64,000 bases of DNA, from positions 7,949,763 through 8,013,762 of the forward strand of contig JAZBQD010000013.1 of assembly GCA_036583965.1 (NCBI GenBank). The letters are read 5' to 3'. Under the pieces are notes generated by a model, which searched no databases, was not told the origin of the DNA, and saw only the letters and a list, made by a program, of their open reading frames with translations. The translations under genes were made by a program, and so were the position numbers. Source of the stretch: Prunella strophiata (lineage: Eukaryota > Chordata > Aves > Passeriformes > Prunellidae). The stretch's first letter is position 1; every line of letters starts with the position of its first letter. Shown in pieces: positions 48,590 to 61,400 of the stretch.

Positions 48590-49749
48590 GGCTTGTTTTT
48601 ATGTTTGGGTTTTTTGGGGGCTTGTTGTGGGTTTTTTGTGCACCTTCAGAGGTGTCCAACAATCCCATCATTACTTCAGCTCTTGCCATGAACTTGCAGG
48701 GCCAAACCTTCTTGAACAGCCAGACCCAAGCTAATGCTCTCTGAGTGGTGTTAAAATCAATTTGGAGCATCAGCCCTGAAGAACCAAATCCTCCCACCTT
48801 CATTTTGTAGCCTCTTTGATTTGGATGTTGTCATGGATTTGTGCTCAGTAAAGGTGAGAACTCTGCCTGTTTGCAGAGACAGCAGCTCTTGGGCACAAGG
48901 GAAATGATGGAAATGGACCTGATTGAGGCAAGATGGGGGAAAATTGTGCAGTGTTGCAACTCCCTGACTTGAGCTTGAATTAAAGGAATCTTCACTGCAG
49001 GTGACTGTAATGTTTGTGCACCCTCAGCTCTGAGAGGAAAAGATTCACCAGAATGTAGGTGTGGGGCAGTTTCTTGCTGTAGTCTTCACTTGTGGTGACT
49101 CTTCTGTCTGCCACTAATTGATAAATGTTTTCAGGGTAGGATGATTTGGAGGGTTTTGCTCCATATCCTCTTGCAATAGCAAGTAAATGTTCCTCAGCAC
49201 TGAAACAATGTGAGTGTGCTCTGACCTGGGAGTGATAGGCAGGCAGATACACAGATTGCTAATTGCACTGCCCATAATCATCCCCATTTCATTACAACTC
49301 ACACCCTGCATTCCTCTGCTCCCATCTGGCTCTGTGCATTCCTGCTTCTGCCTTTAGCCACACAGCATTAACTATATTATAGATGCCAGGGTGGAAAAAC
49401 ATCATCCATGGAAGCATGTGGGGGAGGAATGGTGAATGACTGGCATTAATCATGCTGCAATTACATTTCCTTGTTGAGATTTTGATAAGTCTTTGGGTGA
49501 CCAAGCTAACAAACTGCCAATGTGCTTCTCATCACTAAACTCTGTGCTGGTTTGTATCCCCTCCTCTCAATAGGAGTTTCCTTTTTAGCAATTAGAGGAG
49601 TAATCAGGGGGCAGGGATACAAATTTGGGTGCTGTGTGTGGGTGGGATCTAACCTTTGTGGGCTTAGCTCTGATATCATGGCACCTTTAGTGATGAATTT
49701 AGTGGGACTGGAGCAGTTCTGAGAGGGCACTGCAGCCCCCTGGGGTGGT

Positions 49750-49782
49750 GCACACATCTGGCACACATCTGGCACACATCTG
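49750..49782. repeat. 11-bp tandem repeat, three perfect copies
   Basis: GCACACATCTG three times in a row without a mismatch. The unit length of 11 is not a multiple of three. Confidence 0.97.
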
Positions 49783-51030
49783 AGAGCAGGGCAAAGGGCC
49801 CCAGGTGTTGCAGGAGGTTCAGCTGTGATTCCACAGCAGAGCCAGGAGCAGCAGCACTGCTGAGCCTGACTGCACAGGGCAAAGACCCAGGGTTTGGAAA
49901 GGTCCAAAAGGAAGTGGTGGCTGCCCCATTTCCAGCAGTCTGTAGCCTCAGCCAGGTTACATCCTGAAATAGAAATTTTGGACAAATACAAATTCTGAGG
50001 GCAGCACTCCAGTAAAACAGAAGACCTTTGCCTGTGTGGAGCAGCTCTTTTAACCTGCTCTAAACTCTCTGTATTAGTAACAGCAAAAGAGAAGAAAATG
50101 CCTTCCAGGTCTGTAGACAAGAGCTTGCTTTGAATACCTTTCCTGAAGCAGCAGCAGTGACATGTCTGAAGGGTGATGTGACATCTTTGCTGAATCACCC
50201 AGGATGCTTTCTGCAAGTGGGAAGCCAAAGTGACTCATGTTTAGCTCCAGAGGTTTCTCAAAGCAAAGCTCTTTTGACAGCAGCAGTGTGGCTTTTGTGT
50301 TATCCTTTGGTTTATCAGAGGAATTATATCTTAGGTTTGTTATTAATATTTCATTTCACTATCTGGGAAGCCCTGACAGGTTATGACTATTTGCTCATAT
50401 CAATGCCTCCAAATGCTGCATCTGGACTGGATTATTTTCAGAGGCTCTGTCAAAGATATGGAACAAGGCCTGGACCATAACCAGGTGTAGAGGGGTCTAA
50501 ATACATTATTCCAATCTCTATATCTTTATCCAGAACAAAGATTTGCCTTAAAGATGGCCTTACAATGTCTGAATAGTGTTCTTTTGCCTGATGTCCCCTC
50601 ACAATCATTTTATATTTCCTCTTGTTCCATGTACAGTAGCAAATTCTGACTTCCATTTGTATTGTGGGAGCAACAGGGTCATTTATTACCATGGCCCACT
50701 GTCCTGAAAAGCTGATTAAAGAAATAAACTAAGGATGGAGTGAGCATTACCTATGCATGACTGACAAGATGTGGAGCAGGGGGAAGGATAGCTCACATCT
50801 GTGCTGAAGTTGCTAATTGGCTGATGATATCCAGGATTTTGAATTAGATCTTCTCTTCCTTTTCTTTGCTGTGAGAAGGCTCTTCTGAGGTTTTTTTTTT
50901 GCTGGCATTTTAGGGATGATGGGCACAGTCTATAAATAGTGTGAGCCATGGAAATGATTCAATGATTCTACCATCCTTCCTAATCTAATGGGTAGCTAAG
51001 CATCCAGTTTTCAAGCACCCCATAGGACTC

Positions 51031-51049
51031 TTTTTTTTTTTTTTTTTTT
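51031..51049. repeat. Poly-T tract, 19 T
   Basis: Uninterrupted T run followed by CCCTTAG. It resembles a polypyrimidine tract and AG, but no exon-like open frame follows. Confidence 0.92.
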
Positions 51050-52609
51050 CCCTTAGAATCCTGATTGACAGGATTTTTCTCTATCAGTTTTAACAATGGC
51101 TTCACATCTCAATCGTGTTTCTCCAATTCACTGCTCAAGAAAAACGAGTTCATTGTGCCTGAACTTTTAAATGTCCAGGTTCTGGCTGTGCATTTCAAGG
51201 TCAATCTAAAGCTTGAATGCTTTATTTATCTGAATGGGTAGAATGTTTCAGCAGGTTGTTTTCATTTACCTGTACCTCTGATGCAGAACAAAACTGAAGA
51301 AGAAACCAGGGTGGCAAGTAAATGTGCTTCTCTAGTTCCTGGAGAACCATCAGCTGTGCACAGCTGGCCTCAGGAGAGAACAGGCACTTCAGGCCTCTAA
51401 ATGAAAGATAAAGGAACATGCTGGTTACTGTGTGATTTATCTGTTTAAGCCACCCTTGTTCTTCATATGCAGTTCTTAATTTTGTGTGGTACTTAAGAAT
51501 AAACTTCTATTGCTTATTCATCCCTTTAGTCAAGGCAGAATGAAAAGTAAATCTGAATTTCCTCCCCCCTCTATCACCAACTTCACTTTGCCTTGGCATT
51601 CAGTAATCTTGAAGGAAAGAGCTGAGTGACTGGGTCACACTGAAGCAGTAACAAACCAGATGGCATCTCCATATGTGACAGACCAGGAGGTTTTGAAGCT
51701 GTGCATCTGCTTTTAAGAATCAGGTTCAAACTGAATTGTCAGTCCTGTCAGATGGGCAGCACAGAGCTGCTCCAGCAGGTGATAAAGCTGCCACAAGGCA
51801 GAAGGCTGCTCTGAATTTCCCAGGCTGGAGTTTGGGTGCACTGAGATGAAATCTGAATGTGAACAGGAAATGCAGAGGGGTAGTGTCTGGCCAGGCCATT
51901 GTCTGAGACATGCCCTGGAATTAAAGTCAGAAATTTGTCTAGCTCTTGCAGAAGTACTTGGAATGTGCCTTCTCTGGAACTCAATGACCATTTTTACTTC
52001 TCCAGGTACAATGGTAATGTTTTGTCAGCAGAACTCAGCTTGATACTGGATCCTTGTCCACCTCTGACTAAGGGATTTCTGCATTCCTTACAAATCAAAT
52101 CATTGGGGCTGTCACAATTTTATGGACTGTGTTATTAATAAGACTTTGTGGTGTGTCCTACTTTAGGAACAAGAATGCAGCTCTGCATTTCTCTGCCCTA
52201 CATACCCAGCAAAGGCTGTCCTGCTGCACAGCTGGGCCAGGGCTGCTTCTTGCTCATCAGAAAACCTGAGGAGTGTAAAAATAATCCCCAATTTCTGCTG
52301 TCTGTGAGGATGGATTTGCTTCATTTGGTGCAATGCCTCACACTCTATCATTGCTTGCTCAGGCAGTTGCACAAGATTCATCTCTTGTTCCCCCTGCCCT
52401 GGGATGGAAAATACTTGATCAGGACTTTTTATTTGTGCTGAAGGCCTACATGGCTTTATCCAAAATCCATCTGTGCATTAGAAGATGAAAAAAGGAGCCT
52501 GTATGCTTATTTGGACTATTTTCAGTATTCCTGTACCCACTCTAGGATAAGGATCATTATCCTGAGTTTTGTTTTTATTTTTGCCTATGTAATTCAGTGC
52601 AAAACAGTA

Positions 52610-52900
52610 TAATAAAAGCTAGATGCAATCCTGGAATACAGCTTGAAATAATTAGTGGAGAAGGATTTCAAAATTCAGGAACATGTTGTTTAATTTACTG
52701 GAGGAATTTGTTAGCAAAGCCTAATTGTTTGCTCTGTAGCATCACCATCTTTATCTTTTATTGCATAAATATTTAACAGGAGTCCCTTTGTGAAGAAAAT
52801 GCAAGAGAAAAATATTATCCTACAACATAAAGAGCTAATAATTTATTTGCCACAGAATTGTTAATACTCTGTGTTTATACACCACTTTAATGCATTTTGT
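52610..52900. promoter_or_regulatory. Candidate regulatory block, AT-rich and motif-dense
   Basis: Complex AT-rich sequence with repeated homeodomain-like words (AATAATTAG near 52647, TTTAATTTACT near 52691, CCTAATTGTTT near 52721, GCTAATAATTTATT near 52834) and no open frame over 60 codons from 52441 to 52871. It is offered only as a place to look for cross-species conservation. Confidence 0.22.
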
Positions 52901-53550
52901 AAATCTTTCAAAAAAAACCAAAAATTAAAATGCTGTGAGTTCAGGCATTCCTTCCACTGCTGTCTAGCATCAAAGTCTTGTCTCAGCAGGAACAAAACCA
53001 AATTTGAACAGAAAACCATTCTATGTATATTCTTCCTTCGCTACAAGTGCCTGTTACACATGAAATGCTGTGAGGAGCAAGCAAAGCACATGCAAATTGC
53101 AGAAGGAACCATGCAAAATAGATTTTTCCAAATGAAATATGACATGCCATGATAACTTCCTAAGCACTGGAGCAAAAGACTGCAGCAAGAGCCAGGGGAG
53201 CAGGATTTGCTTGCCAAAGCCTGGCATTGCAGTGACACCCAGTGCAGCCCAGGGGAGATGAGCTGTGCCAAGCTCAGCCCAGGAGCAGGAATTTCCTCCC
53301 TTCAGGGCTCCCCACTGCAGCTCAGCTGTGCCAGGGAGCTGGCAACGCTCTGCTCCTCACAGAAACTGGCATCAAATCCAGATTCTCACATCCTGTAAAC
53401 AAAATTCAGCTGTTTAGAAGTTTTCCAGATGTTGGATTCCATCTCCCATCATGGCACCAAGGGGATAAAGGTTTGCTTTGTCTGTTACAAATGAGTTGAA
53501 CATGTTCCTATCTTAACTATAGGCTTAATTAGAAGGAAAGAGCAATATTT

Positions 53551-53616
53551 AGGATAATAAAAGCACACAGATAATTAGAATAATAAAACTCCAAAGATAA
53601 TGAAAATAATTAAACT
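53551..53616. repeat. Degenerate 27-bp tandem repeat, about 2.4 copies
   Basis: Units start at 53551 (AGGATAATAAAAG), 53578 (GAATAATAAAACT) and, partial, 53605 (AATAATTAAACT). They share ATAATAAAA and AGATAAT words with several differences, so it is an old AT-rich duplication. Confidence 0.8.
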
Positions 53617-54070
53617 GGGTGACATAAGAATTTGGAATAATCTTTTGTAGATCTGGGATTTTGAGTGTAGTGAAATTGTCTCTGACCTCAGAGTTGGATA
53701 AGAGCAAAAAAACATTTAAAACTAAAAATGGCAGAGCTGAGCATTTCCCTTCTTATTCTTCTGAACTGTAAAATCTGTTTATCTGGGAAAAAAAATAATT
53801 TTCTTCAGGATCAGTGGTGATCATCTGCTTTCCCTTTTTGCCACGCAGGCAGTAGTGTCACCTACAGCCCCAGTTTGAAGAGCTGCAATTTTTCCTGAGA
53901 GATCCACCTGCTAACTAACACAAGTTAACTTTCAAAAGGCTTGGTGGCCCACTTGAGCTTGATTCCTCCCCATCATTTCAGAATTCTGGTACACCCAGTT
54001 CTGTGAATGTTTCCTCTGGGTTTTGGTCATCATCTCGCAATGTTATGTAATTCCACCTCTGACATAACAC

Positions 54071-54204
54071 TTGTTGTTGGGGTTTTTTTTAGCTGATTGA
54101 GTTTTGGTTTGCTTTTTGTTTGTTTGGTTTGTTTTCTGTTTGTTTGTGGTTTTGATTGTTTTGTTTTGTTTGTTTTTGTTTGTTTTTGTTTGGTTGGTTT
54201 TTTA
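54071..54204. repeat. T-rich (GTTT)n low-complexity tract
   Basis: About 130 bp of nearly pure G and T on the plus strand, built from GTTT, GTTTT and GGTTT words. It gives K/Q/T-rich or F/L-rich open frames on the two strands that are artefacts. Confidence 0.95.
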
Positions 54205-55382
54205 ATTTCAATCACCTTGGTGAAAATAACACCAGTGTGGACATGCTGAGATGTGCTGGTAGAAAAGAAACTATTATCATTCCTAAAGAGGAAAAGCAAA
54301 ATACTTATTCTCTGCAACAGCTTTCTCAGCCAGGGCTCCTGCTGGGTTTATGTTGTTTTTGTTGTTGTTTCTTCCCTGTTTTTATTAAAGCTGCTACCAT
54401 CTCTTACTTCTGAAGAAAATAAACTTGGATATTTTAGATTAGGCAATGGCAAAGCATCCCTGGAGCTCTGAGAAGCCACTGCTGCATGTGGCTGTGTATT
54501 GGGACCTGCAAAAATAAGAGGGTGACATCTCAGATGGAGCCATGGCACTGTCACCTCCATTCTGAAATTGAGAAAGAGGAAAACTCTGCAGACAGGGAAG
54601 CAAGCCAGGGAAGGCTTCTGTGCAGTGCCACTGAAAAGGTGAAGTGTGAGCAAGAAAAGCAGAGGACACTCAATAGCACAGCTATAAAAAAAGTAAAATT
54701 ATGACCAAATCCTACTTGGGGATGAAATGTTAATGGAAATGGAAGCAAAACATAGGATTGTGTGACTTAGTGAGAGTTCTTGGTCTGTGGCAGGAGCAAA
54801 AATATCTGTGACTGCCAGTCTTACAAAATCTTAAAAAGGATAATATTTGATTTTTTTTTCCCCCTCTCTTTTGGTTAAAAGAAAGCTTCCCTGACAAAAA
54901 GAAGCACTGCCTTTCACTGAGAATTACTTGAGGATTTGTGGCTGGGGAACAATGGATCAATATTTGTTTGCTAAAAGCTTCAGTTAAAGTGGGACAAGAG
55001 GAGATTAGCCCGATGATCTGCTGGTTGTCCATGGCTATAGATTTCCCCTTGGTAGCTGGAGAGGTTTATCTTGCCCCCCCTGCTCAGAGCTGAGCAGTGA
55101 TCTGGGATGGGCTGTGTGGCTCACAGGAATTACAAATAAAAGCTGTAGGTGCCACAGGTGCAATGGCAAAGGAGGATTTCTCAGAGGGAGCAGAGTGGGC
55201 ACCTCAGAACCTCTTTGTGCCCTGGACAAACTGCCCATCCTTCAGTCTCCCTTTGCATCAAAAGAAGCCTGAGCAGGCAGAGGTTATGGGCTTAGAGTGA
55301 AGTTAATCAGACTTGGGTTTTATAATTGCTGTGCAGAGATGCCAGAGAAACAATGAAAAAGGGTCAGTCTTAAAAGGGTGTA

Positions 55383-55405
55383 TTTTTTTTTTTTTTTTTT
55401 TTTTT
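55383..55405. repeat. Poly-T tract, 23 T
   Basis: Uninterrupted T run. No adjacent retroposed gene recognised. Confidence 0.95.
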
Positions 55406-58400
55406 GTGGCTGATCCCTTGTGCCCAAAACAGAGCTGGGTTTTCTCTCAGCTGGTTTTGGCCATATGCCAAGTACCAGCTCTAGGGGTTTGACAAATTGA
55501 CACTTGCTACAAATTGCTCAGAGATCCACTAAAACCAGGAAGGCTTCGGCTGAACACAGAGGTTTAACCTCGTGGCTCAGACTGTGGGAGATAAGGCAGG
55601 ATGTGATTTCCTCTGAGATTCAGGAATGCTCAGGTTGGAGTGAACCACACAGTGTTTTTAGTCTGAGTTTTTCAATGCCATACAGTTAGGTCATTTTTGT
55701 ACCAGTTGGATTTGTTCCAGTGTTTGTTTGTATTTCAGCAGGGAATGGCAGGACTTAATGTGGGGTTTTTTCAGAGACATGGATGTATTAACCAGAAGTG
55801 TCTAATTATCTTTATTGATTAACCTTATCTTATAAAGAAGTAGTCACTCAGTAGGGCAGTCCATATCCTGTACACTGCAGAAAGAGAAAATGATTAATTT
55901 ACTCCCTGGGTTGTACTGCTCTGTATGCTGTGAGAGTAAGTGATGGATAAAGGACAGCCTGCATTGTCTTGGGTCAGAACAGTAGGTCAGAGTCATTATT
56001 TACCTTTTGAATATAGAGTGAGAATCTCCTCTTTTTGCAAATCAGGATCCCAATTCACTTGTGTACAGGGAGAGGCAGAAGTGGGACACACACCTGTGCT
56101 CTGCATAGATCTGTGTGTTTATAGAGCTGCACTCACAGCAGGTCTGAGGGAGATGTGCAGGGAAGCAGGACCTGGGATTTCTGAGATGAATTACAAAAGC
56201 TTTCTGTTAAAAGTCCATAGAGCTTTACTGTTCATTTCTTTCAAATCATACTTTTCAAACTGTCTTCAAACTGAGATGCCAACAAAAAATGACCACAGCC
56301 AGAGTTCATTTTTGCTTCCTTTTTATGTCAGCCAGTAACACCTTGCTTTCTTCCTTGTGATCATACTTTTTAGTCTGATAATATGGTTGGAGCTTGCTTT
56401 GGTCTGTAAGTCTGCAGTGCAGTAAGATCCTGATGTGTTGTGAAGGATCCTAAATGCAGATTAATGACACAACCTGACCTTTATCCAGGTTTGTGTATGG
56501 GTCTGGATGGTGTGTGGGTACATTATGGTTTCTATTCCCATCTGGAGATGCCTTACAAATATCAGAAATTCTCATCCTGAATTGTAATTATTAGTACATT
56601 GCTATATTTATTGCAGTGGAATCAAAGTTATATAAGCAACAACCCAAAAATCCCAGAAACAAAAAGGTTAACCCAAGGATTTTCTGTCAGTGCCTTGTGG
56701 GTCAAGAGAGCTGAATGTTTCTCAGCATTCCTTGCTGTGTTTTTCAGCCTCCCTGTTGCTTTGTCTTCTTATCCAGTGTGTCTCAGGTTTAGTTTTATTC
56801 TCTGCAAAACTGAGATTCTCTTCTAAGCATTCCCTATTCTCAGGTTTCATTCTGCCTTTTGTGATCTTGTTTTTTTCCTAGAGGCAGCCTTACTCCTGTT
56901 GATGTCTGGCATGGAGTTCTCTTCTTCTTTTGTTATTTTGCCTCCTTTACACATGAGGGAGAGCTTCCTCTCCTGCAGCCCATCAAACCAGGCCCCTGCA
57001 CTGTGATAATCAGATTTTCTCCTGCTACCATCTCTCTCCTATTCCCAAATCACTGCTCCCTTCCACTTCAGCAGCATCTACTGCAACCACTGTTACTGAA
57101 AGTGCTGCATTGCCCTTCGTGCTGAACCAGCTTCCCACTCTCTCCTGGATCTGTGATCACTCCAAAGGAGCTCTGGTGTCCCTTGCTGCACAGAAAAATG
57201 GGCTCCCCTTGATCTTTGGGGCTCTGAGTGTTCCCACAGCATCCCAAATCATCCTCAGGGATACTGAATACATTCATGTCTATCCTTCTGGAAAGGCTGG
57301 ATGAAATCATCTGATGAGTCAGATGCTTCTTGCTATTGCTAATACAAATGTAACTGAGTCAATTTTGCCTTTGAGTACTTTCACTTTTATTACATCCCTC
57401 TTAATATGCTGACATTTTGGCCCATGCCATACTTAAAAAAAAAAAAATAAATCAAAAAACAACCTAGTGATTTTATGTGGATTTTTAGGGTTTTTGAGGA
57501 TGCTGCTCAATAGTGATTTTCCATATTCTGGGAGCTGATGCCTTTAGACATGTTCAGAGAGTTGCCTGTCCTTACAGCAAACCTGATGCCTGCTTAGCAA
57601 CTTCTGTCTGTTGTCCAGAATACCTATTTTTGTCTCTAAAGGACATGAACTCAGTGCTCAAAAATAAATCTCCTTGTTGATGTAGCCCTGACTTTTATGA
57701 TTTCTAGCAGACTCCTACTCATATATTTTTAATTTAATTTTTACATTAGGTTTATTTCAATTACACTAGTGTAAAATCATGAGATTGAATGATAAAGTAA
57801 TAAAAAGACATTTGCATTTAGCACAGATTCTGTATCCTGCACAGAATTATTTTTCTGTCAGTCAGATCTTGTTTGCCCTGCTGACATGAGCAGTGGAACT
57901 CTTGTGGCCAAAGAAGAGCAGGAATTTTCCTTCTGTGGGGAGAAAAGCAAACCTGAGCAGCACTGCTGATAGAATATTCTGTTGGTTTGGAGTCTTCTGG
58001 TTATGAAAGGCAGCTGGGGTTTGTTCTTCAGACATTAAGAGGGAGAGGTTTTTTAGGTTTCATCTTCTGTTTTCCAAATTTAACCCACAACATTTATTTT
58101 AGATGATTGTATCACACAATATAAAGTAAACTTGTGCTAGATTAAAAGCCATTTTATGGAGTTTACACTTTGCTGGTTTTACAGAGTAGCATAAAACATA
58201 AAGGTATCCTGGGATTTTTTGATCCTCCACAAGAAATGGAGGATGTTTTGCTAGCTGCTTGAAAATGGAATACCAGAATGTGTGTTAGTAGAAAATAACC
58301 ATTTTGATCATGTTAATGCTGCTCTGTGGGGCAAATTCTGCCTCATGAGGGCAAACTTAAATTTTTCTACTACTGAAATAATTATGTTCAATTACGATTT

Positions 58401-61400
58401 GTAATCCAGGGTTTAATTTAATCCACAGATAAAACGTGTGCTTTGTCTTCATCATCACTATCCAGCTGTTAAATGGAACAGAAGGGAAGCATTTATCACT
58501 GAGAAAATTTGTTTTTTTAGAAGTTTGTGTTATAGCTTTGCTTCCATCAAGTTCTGTAAAACGAGGACATTCATTAGTGGGCCTTGTCAGGAGTGTGACT
58601 GGATAATCAACACACACAAAATTCTTTCTTGCTGTTCTTTCCACATTTTTCCAAAGGCACTCAGGATGGGGAGGTGCCTGGGGGAGGTTTCCCACTTCAT
58701 GCTCAGGCTTGGGCTGATCTGTTTCCTCAGCATTCCTCAGCTGGCTTTAGGAAATGTGCAGTGGGGAAATGTCAGGCTGAAAACTGTATTGTGGAGAGGT
58801 ATGGTTAAAAAACCACTCAGCTGATCTCTGGGGGAAATGTGAGACTGGAATGGTGTGAGTCGTGTTTCAGGGTAGCCCATGAGTGGCATTTACAAAGCAG
58901 GAATCTCTTAAGTTGTTTCTAAAATAAATAAATGTGGTTGCAGAGCTGTAAGGGCATGTTTGGGGAAAGGCAATACCTTGTAGTGTCTTTATTTAGACTG
59001 GAGTGTGGGGTGAGACTGGGACACACAGGCAGCAGGCTGAGTTCCTCCCTCAGATATGACCTGCACTCCTTTGTGAATTTTGCTGTTCAGCTTGATAAAC
59101 TTCTGCAGTTTTTCTATTACACAGGACAAAGCATCACTATTGATTTTTACAGCCTGATGAATTTTATTTCTGTTCTCTTGCAAAATCAGCACAAAGACGA
59201 AAAAAATCACAAATCATTGCACATAACTATGGAAAATTTTCCAGCTAAATGAAAGCTTTGTACTTAGGTCTGAAATTTTAAAAAGCACAGGTGCTACTAT
59301 TTTTTTCCTCTGGAAGCATCATTGTTTTAAAACAAACTGGTTGCTAGTTTGGCCATTTGCTGTGTGGAAAATCAAACTGTCATGAGCTATTGCTTGTGCT
59401 TTTCATCTGATGAGGGAAACATGAACACACAGCTCTGGCTGAGTGGGCTGGAGGAGAAGTTATTGAGCACAACCACTCTGGTGTGCTCAATTCCTCCAGT
59501 GAACCTCAGACATCAGCCCTGAAGTCAGAGCACTGAATTCTCCTCATGAAATCAAGCCAGCAGGAGCTTTGTGTTTCAGAAATCTCAAAGCCATATCAAT
59601 TAGGAGAGGCTCTTGCTAACAATCTCACATTGACATTTTGCTTGCCTGGGAAAGCTTGGGGAAGGCTGACTTGAGCATTTCACATATAAATATATCAGGT
59701 ATTCAAGAGCAACATAGCCACAGGGAAAAAAAAATTTCCTCCTTTCTCCTAGACTATAGACCTATTTTTGAGGTGGATTTAAAGACAAGAGGAAAAACCT
59801 TTCCAAACTATAAATTAATGGCTCAAATATTTCTAAATGAAATTGGAACAGCGTCTGTGGTGTTTTATTATCTTTTGCCATACAGAGCTGTCTTTGAAAG
59901 GGGAAAAAAGCTTAGTAAAAAGTAATTTCAGAGCCTTGACTGCTTTTTGATTACAATTTGGGGATTACTGTTTTAATCACTGCTTATCAAGTAATACCAC
60001 AAACCTCAGAGCATGACCATCTCTCTCAGGGGAAGCCAGATTTAAAAGCCAATTTCCAGAAATCCTTCCTCTTTCTTCCAAACTCCTCTAACAAATATGG
60101 AGGGATAAAAATCTGTGATGTTACAAGAGACCCTAAGCAACACATGAAACTCTCTGTGTTCTCAGATTCCTTCTGAGTTGTCCTTATTGTTGGAGAAGAG
60201 GAAATATTGGTGTAAGTCTGAGCCAGCTCTTGTTCCAAGGCAGCCTCCACTGGGGTGCAGGATCTCACACACTCACCCTTTCCCAGGCACATGGCAAGTT
60301 TGACACACAAAAAATAGTCCAGATGGAGCATGAGCATGTTTTCAGGGCAGGTCTGAAATGTGTGCCTTGTATTTGTGTGCAAAGCACTGCTGCAAAATGG
60401 CTTCATGCACCAACCAAAGATGTGGATGAGCAGCCACAGGAGGTACTGGAGCAAAAAGATGGATTTTTAACTCAAAGTTACTGATATTGTGTGGTTTTCC
60501 CATGGCTGAGATGGGTGAAGCAGAGTGAAAGAAGAGGGAGTCCTTTTTTTTCTGCATTGGGGTGTTTGCAAGGGGAAAGACCCCTCTGTAAAATGTAAGG
60601 TGCTCAGTGAGGATCTGAAGTGGCCAAGATCAGCTCTGGAGCTGTTTCCTTGTGATTTCCCTGTGACTCTGTCTCACAGTGGAGCACCATGAGCCTCTCT
60701 GCAGGATCCCTGTATGTCTGAGTTCCTCCAGATAAATATTGCTGCTCTTTCTAAAAGGGAAGACAAAGCCTCCTTCCAGAAAGCTTGCATCTAATTAAGG
60801 TAATCAGATTCATCCTGGCCACAATTAGCTTTTCTCTGAGTTATTCAGATGTTGCTCAGTGATGCTGGGGATGGAAGAGGACCAGTGCATCTTTACATTT
60901 CTTCTCTGGAGAGAGCAGGTTGTGACCTGATGGGAGATGATGCATTTTTTTTAATTTTTATGATACATTTTATGCTGTGAGTCATCTTTGCCACAAGGCT
61001 TGGAATGTGCTGCTACCTGCAAGGGGCCCCCAGAGCTGGTTCTGTGCAAGAGATAACTTACATGTGGTACAGGAGCTTCTAGACAGTGTTTGTGCCATGG
61101 CAGTGTTCACTCCCAGGCTGGTGTTCCTGTGAAAAGAACACTTATAAACAAATCTCTGCTTTTGTTTGTTTGTGTTTGGTTTTTGGTGTGTTATATCCAC
61201 AAAGAGAGTTTTGAGTGAGGCACTGAGTAGTGCTAATGAACTGATAAATGGCTGGAAGGGATAAATTGGTGTGCGATTACAAAATCTCCACAAAATATTC
61301 TTTCAAAAAGAAGTGAGCTCCTTTACCTGTGGGTCATCAGTCACAGTAAAACTGGCAGGGAATTTCAGTCTGGAATTCCTGAGCTGGTGTTTGTGGTAGC

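Larger units (their letters stand above)
47241..52609. other. Non-coding DNA, no gene recognised
   Basis: Contains A16 (48415), T20 (48570), an 11-bp triple repeat (49750) and T19 (51031). The longest open frame outside the 24-bp array lies here on the minus strand (49506-50228, 240 codons). It is cysteine- and proline-rich with no domain, crosses the 11-bp repeat, and sits in a GC-rich patch, so I do not call it a gene. Confidence 0.6.

Noticed and set aside
50954..50970. ATGATTC/ATGATTCTA words as a CR1 3' end
   Set aside because: They resemble the ATTCTATGAT repeats at CR1 termini, but there are only two imperfect words and no CR1 body upstream.
51031..51056. Polypyrimidine tract plus AG as a splice acceptor
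   Set aside because: A T19 run followed by CCCTTAG looks acceptor-like, but no open frame of exon type follows and the window has many similar T runs.
57761..57774. 14-bp perfect palindrome TTACACTAGTGTAA
   Set aside because: A few perfect 14-bp palindromes are expected by chance in 64 kb, as with the one at 47180-47193.
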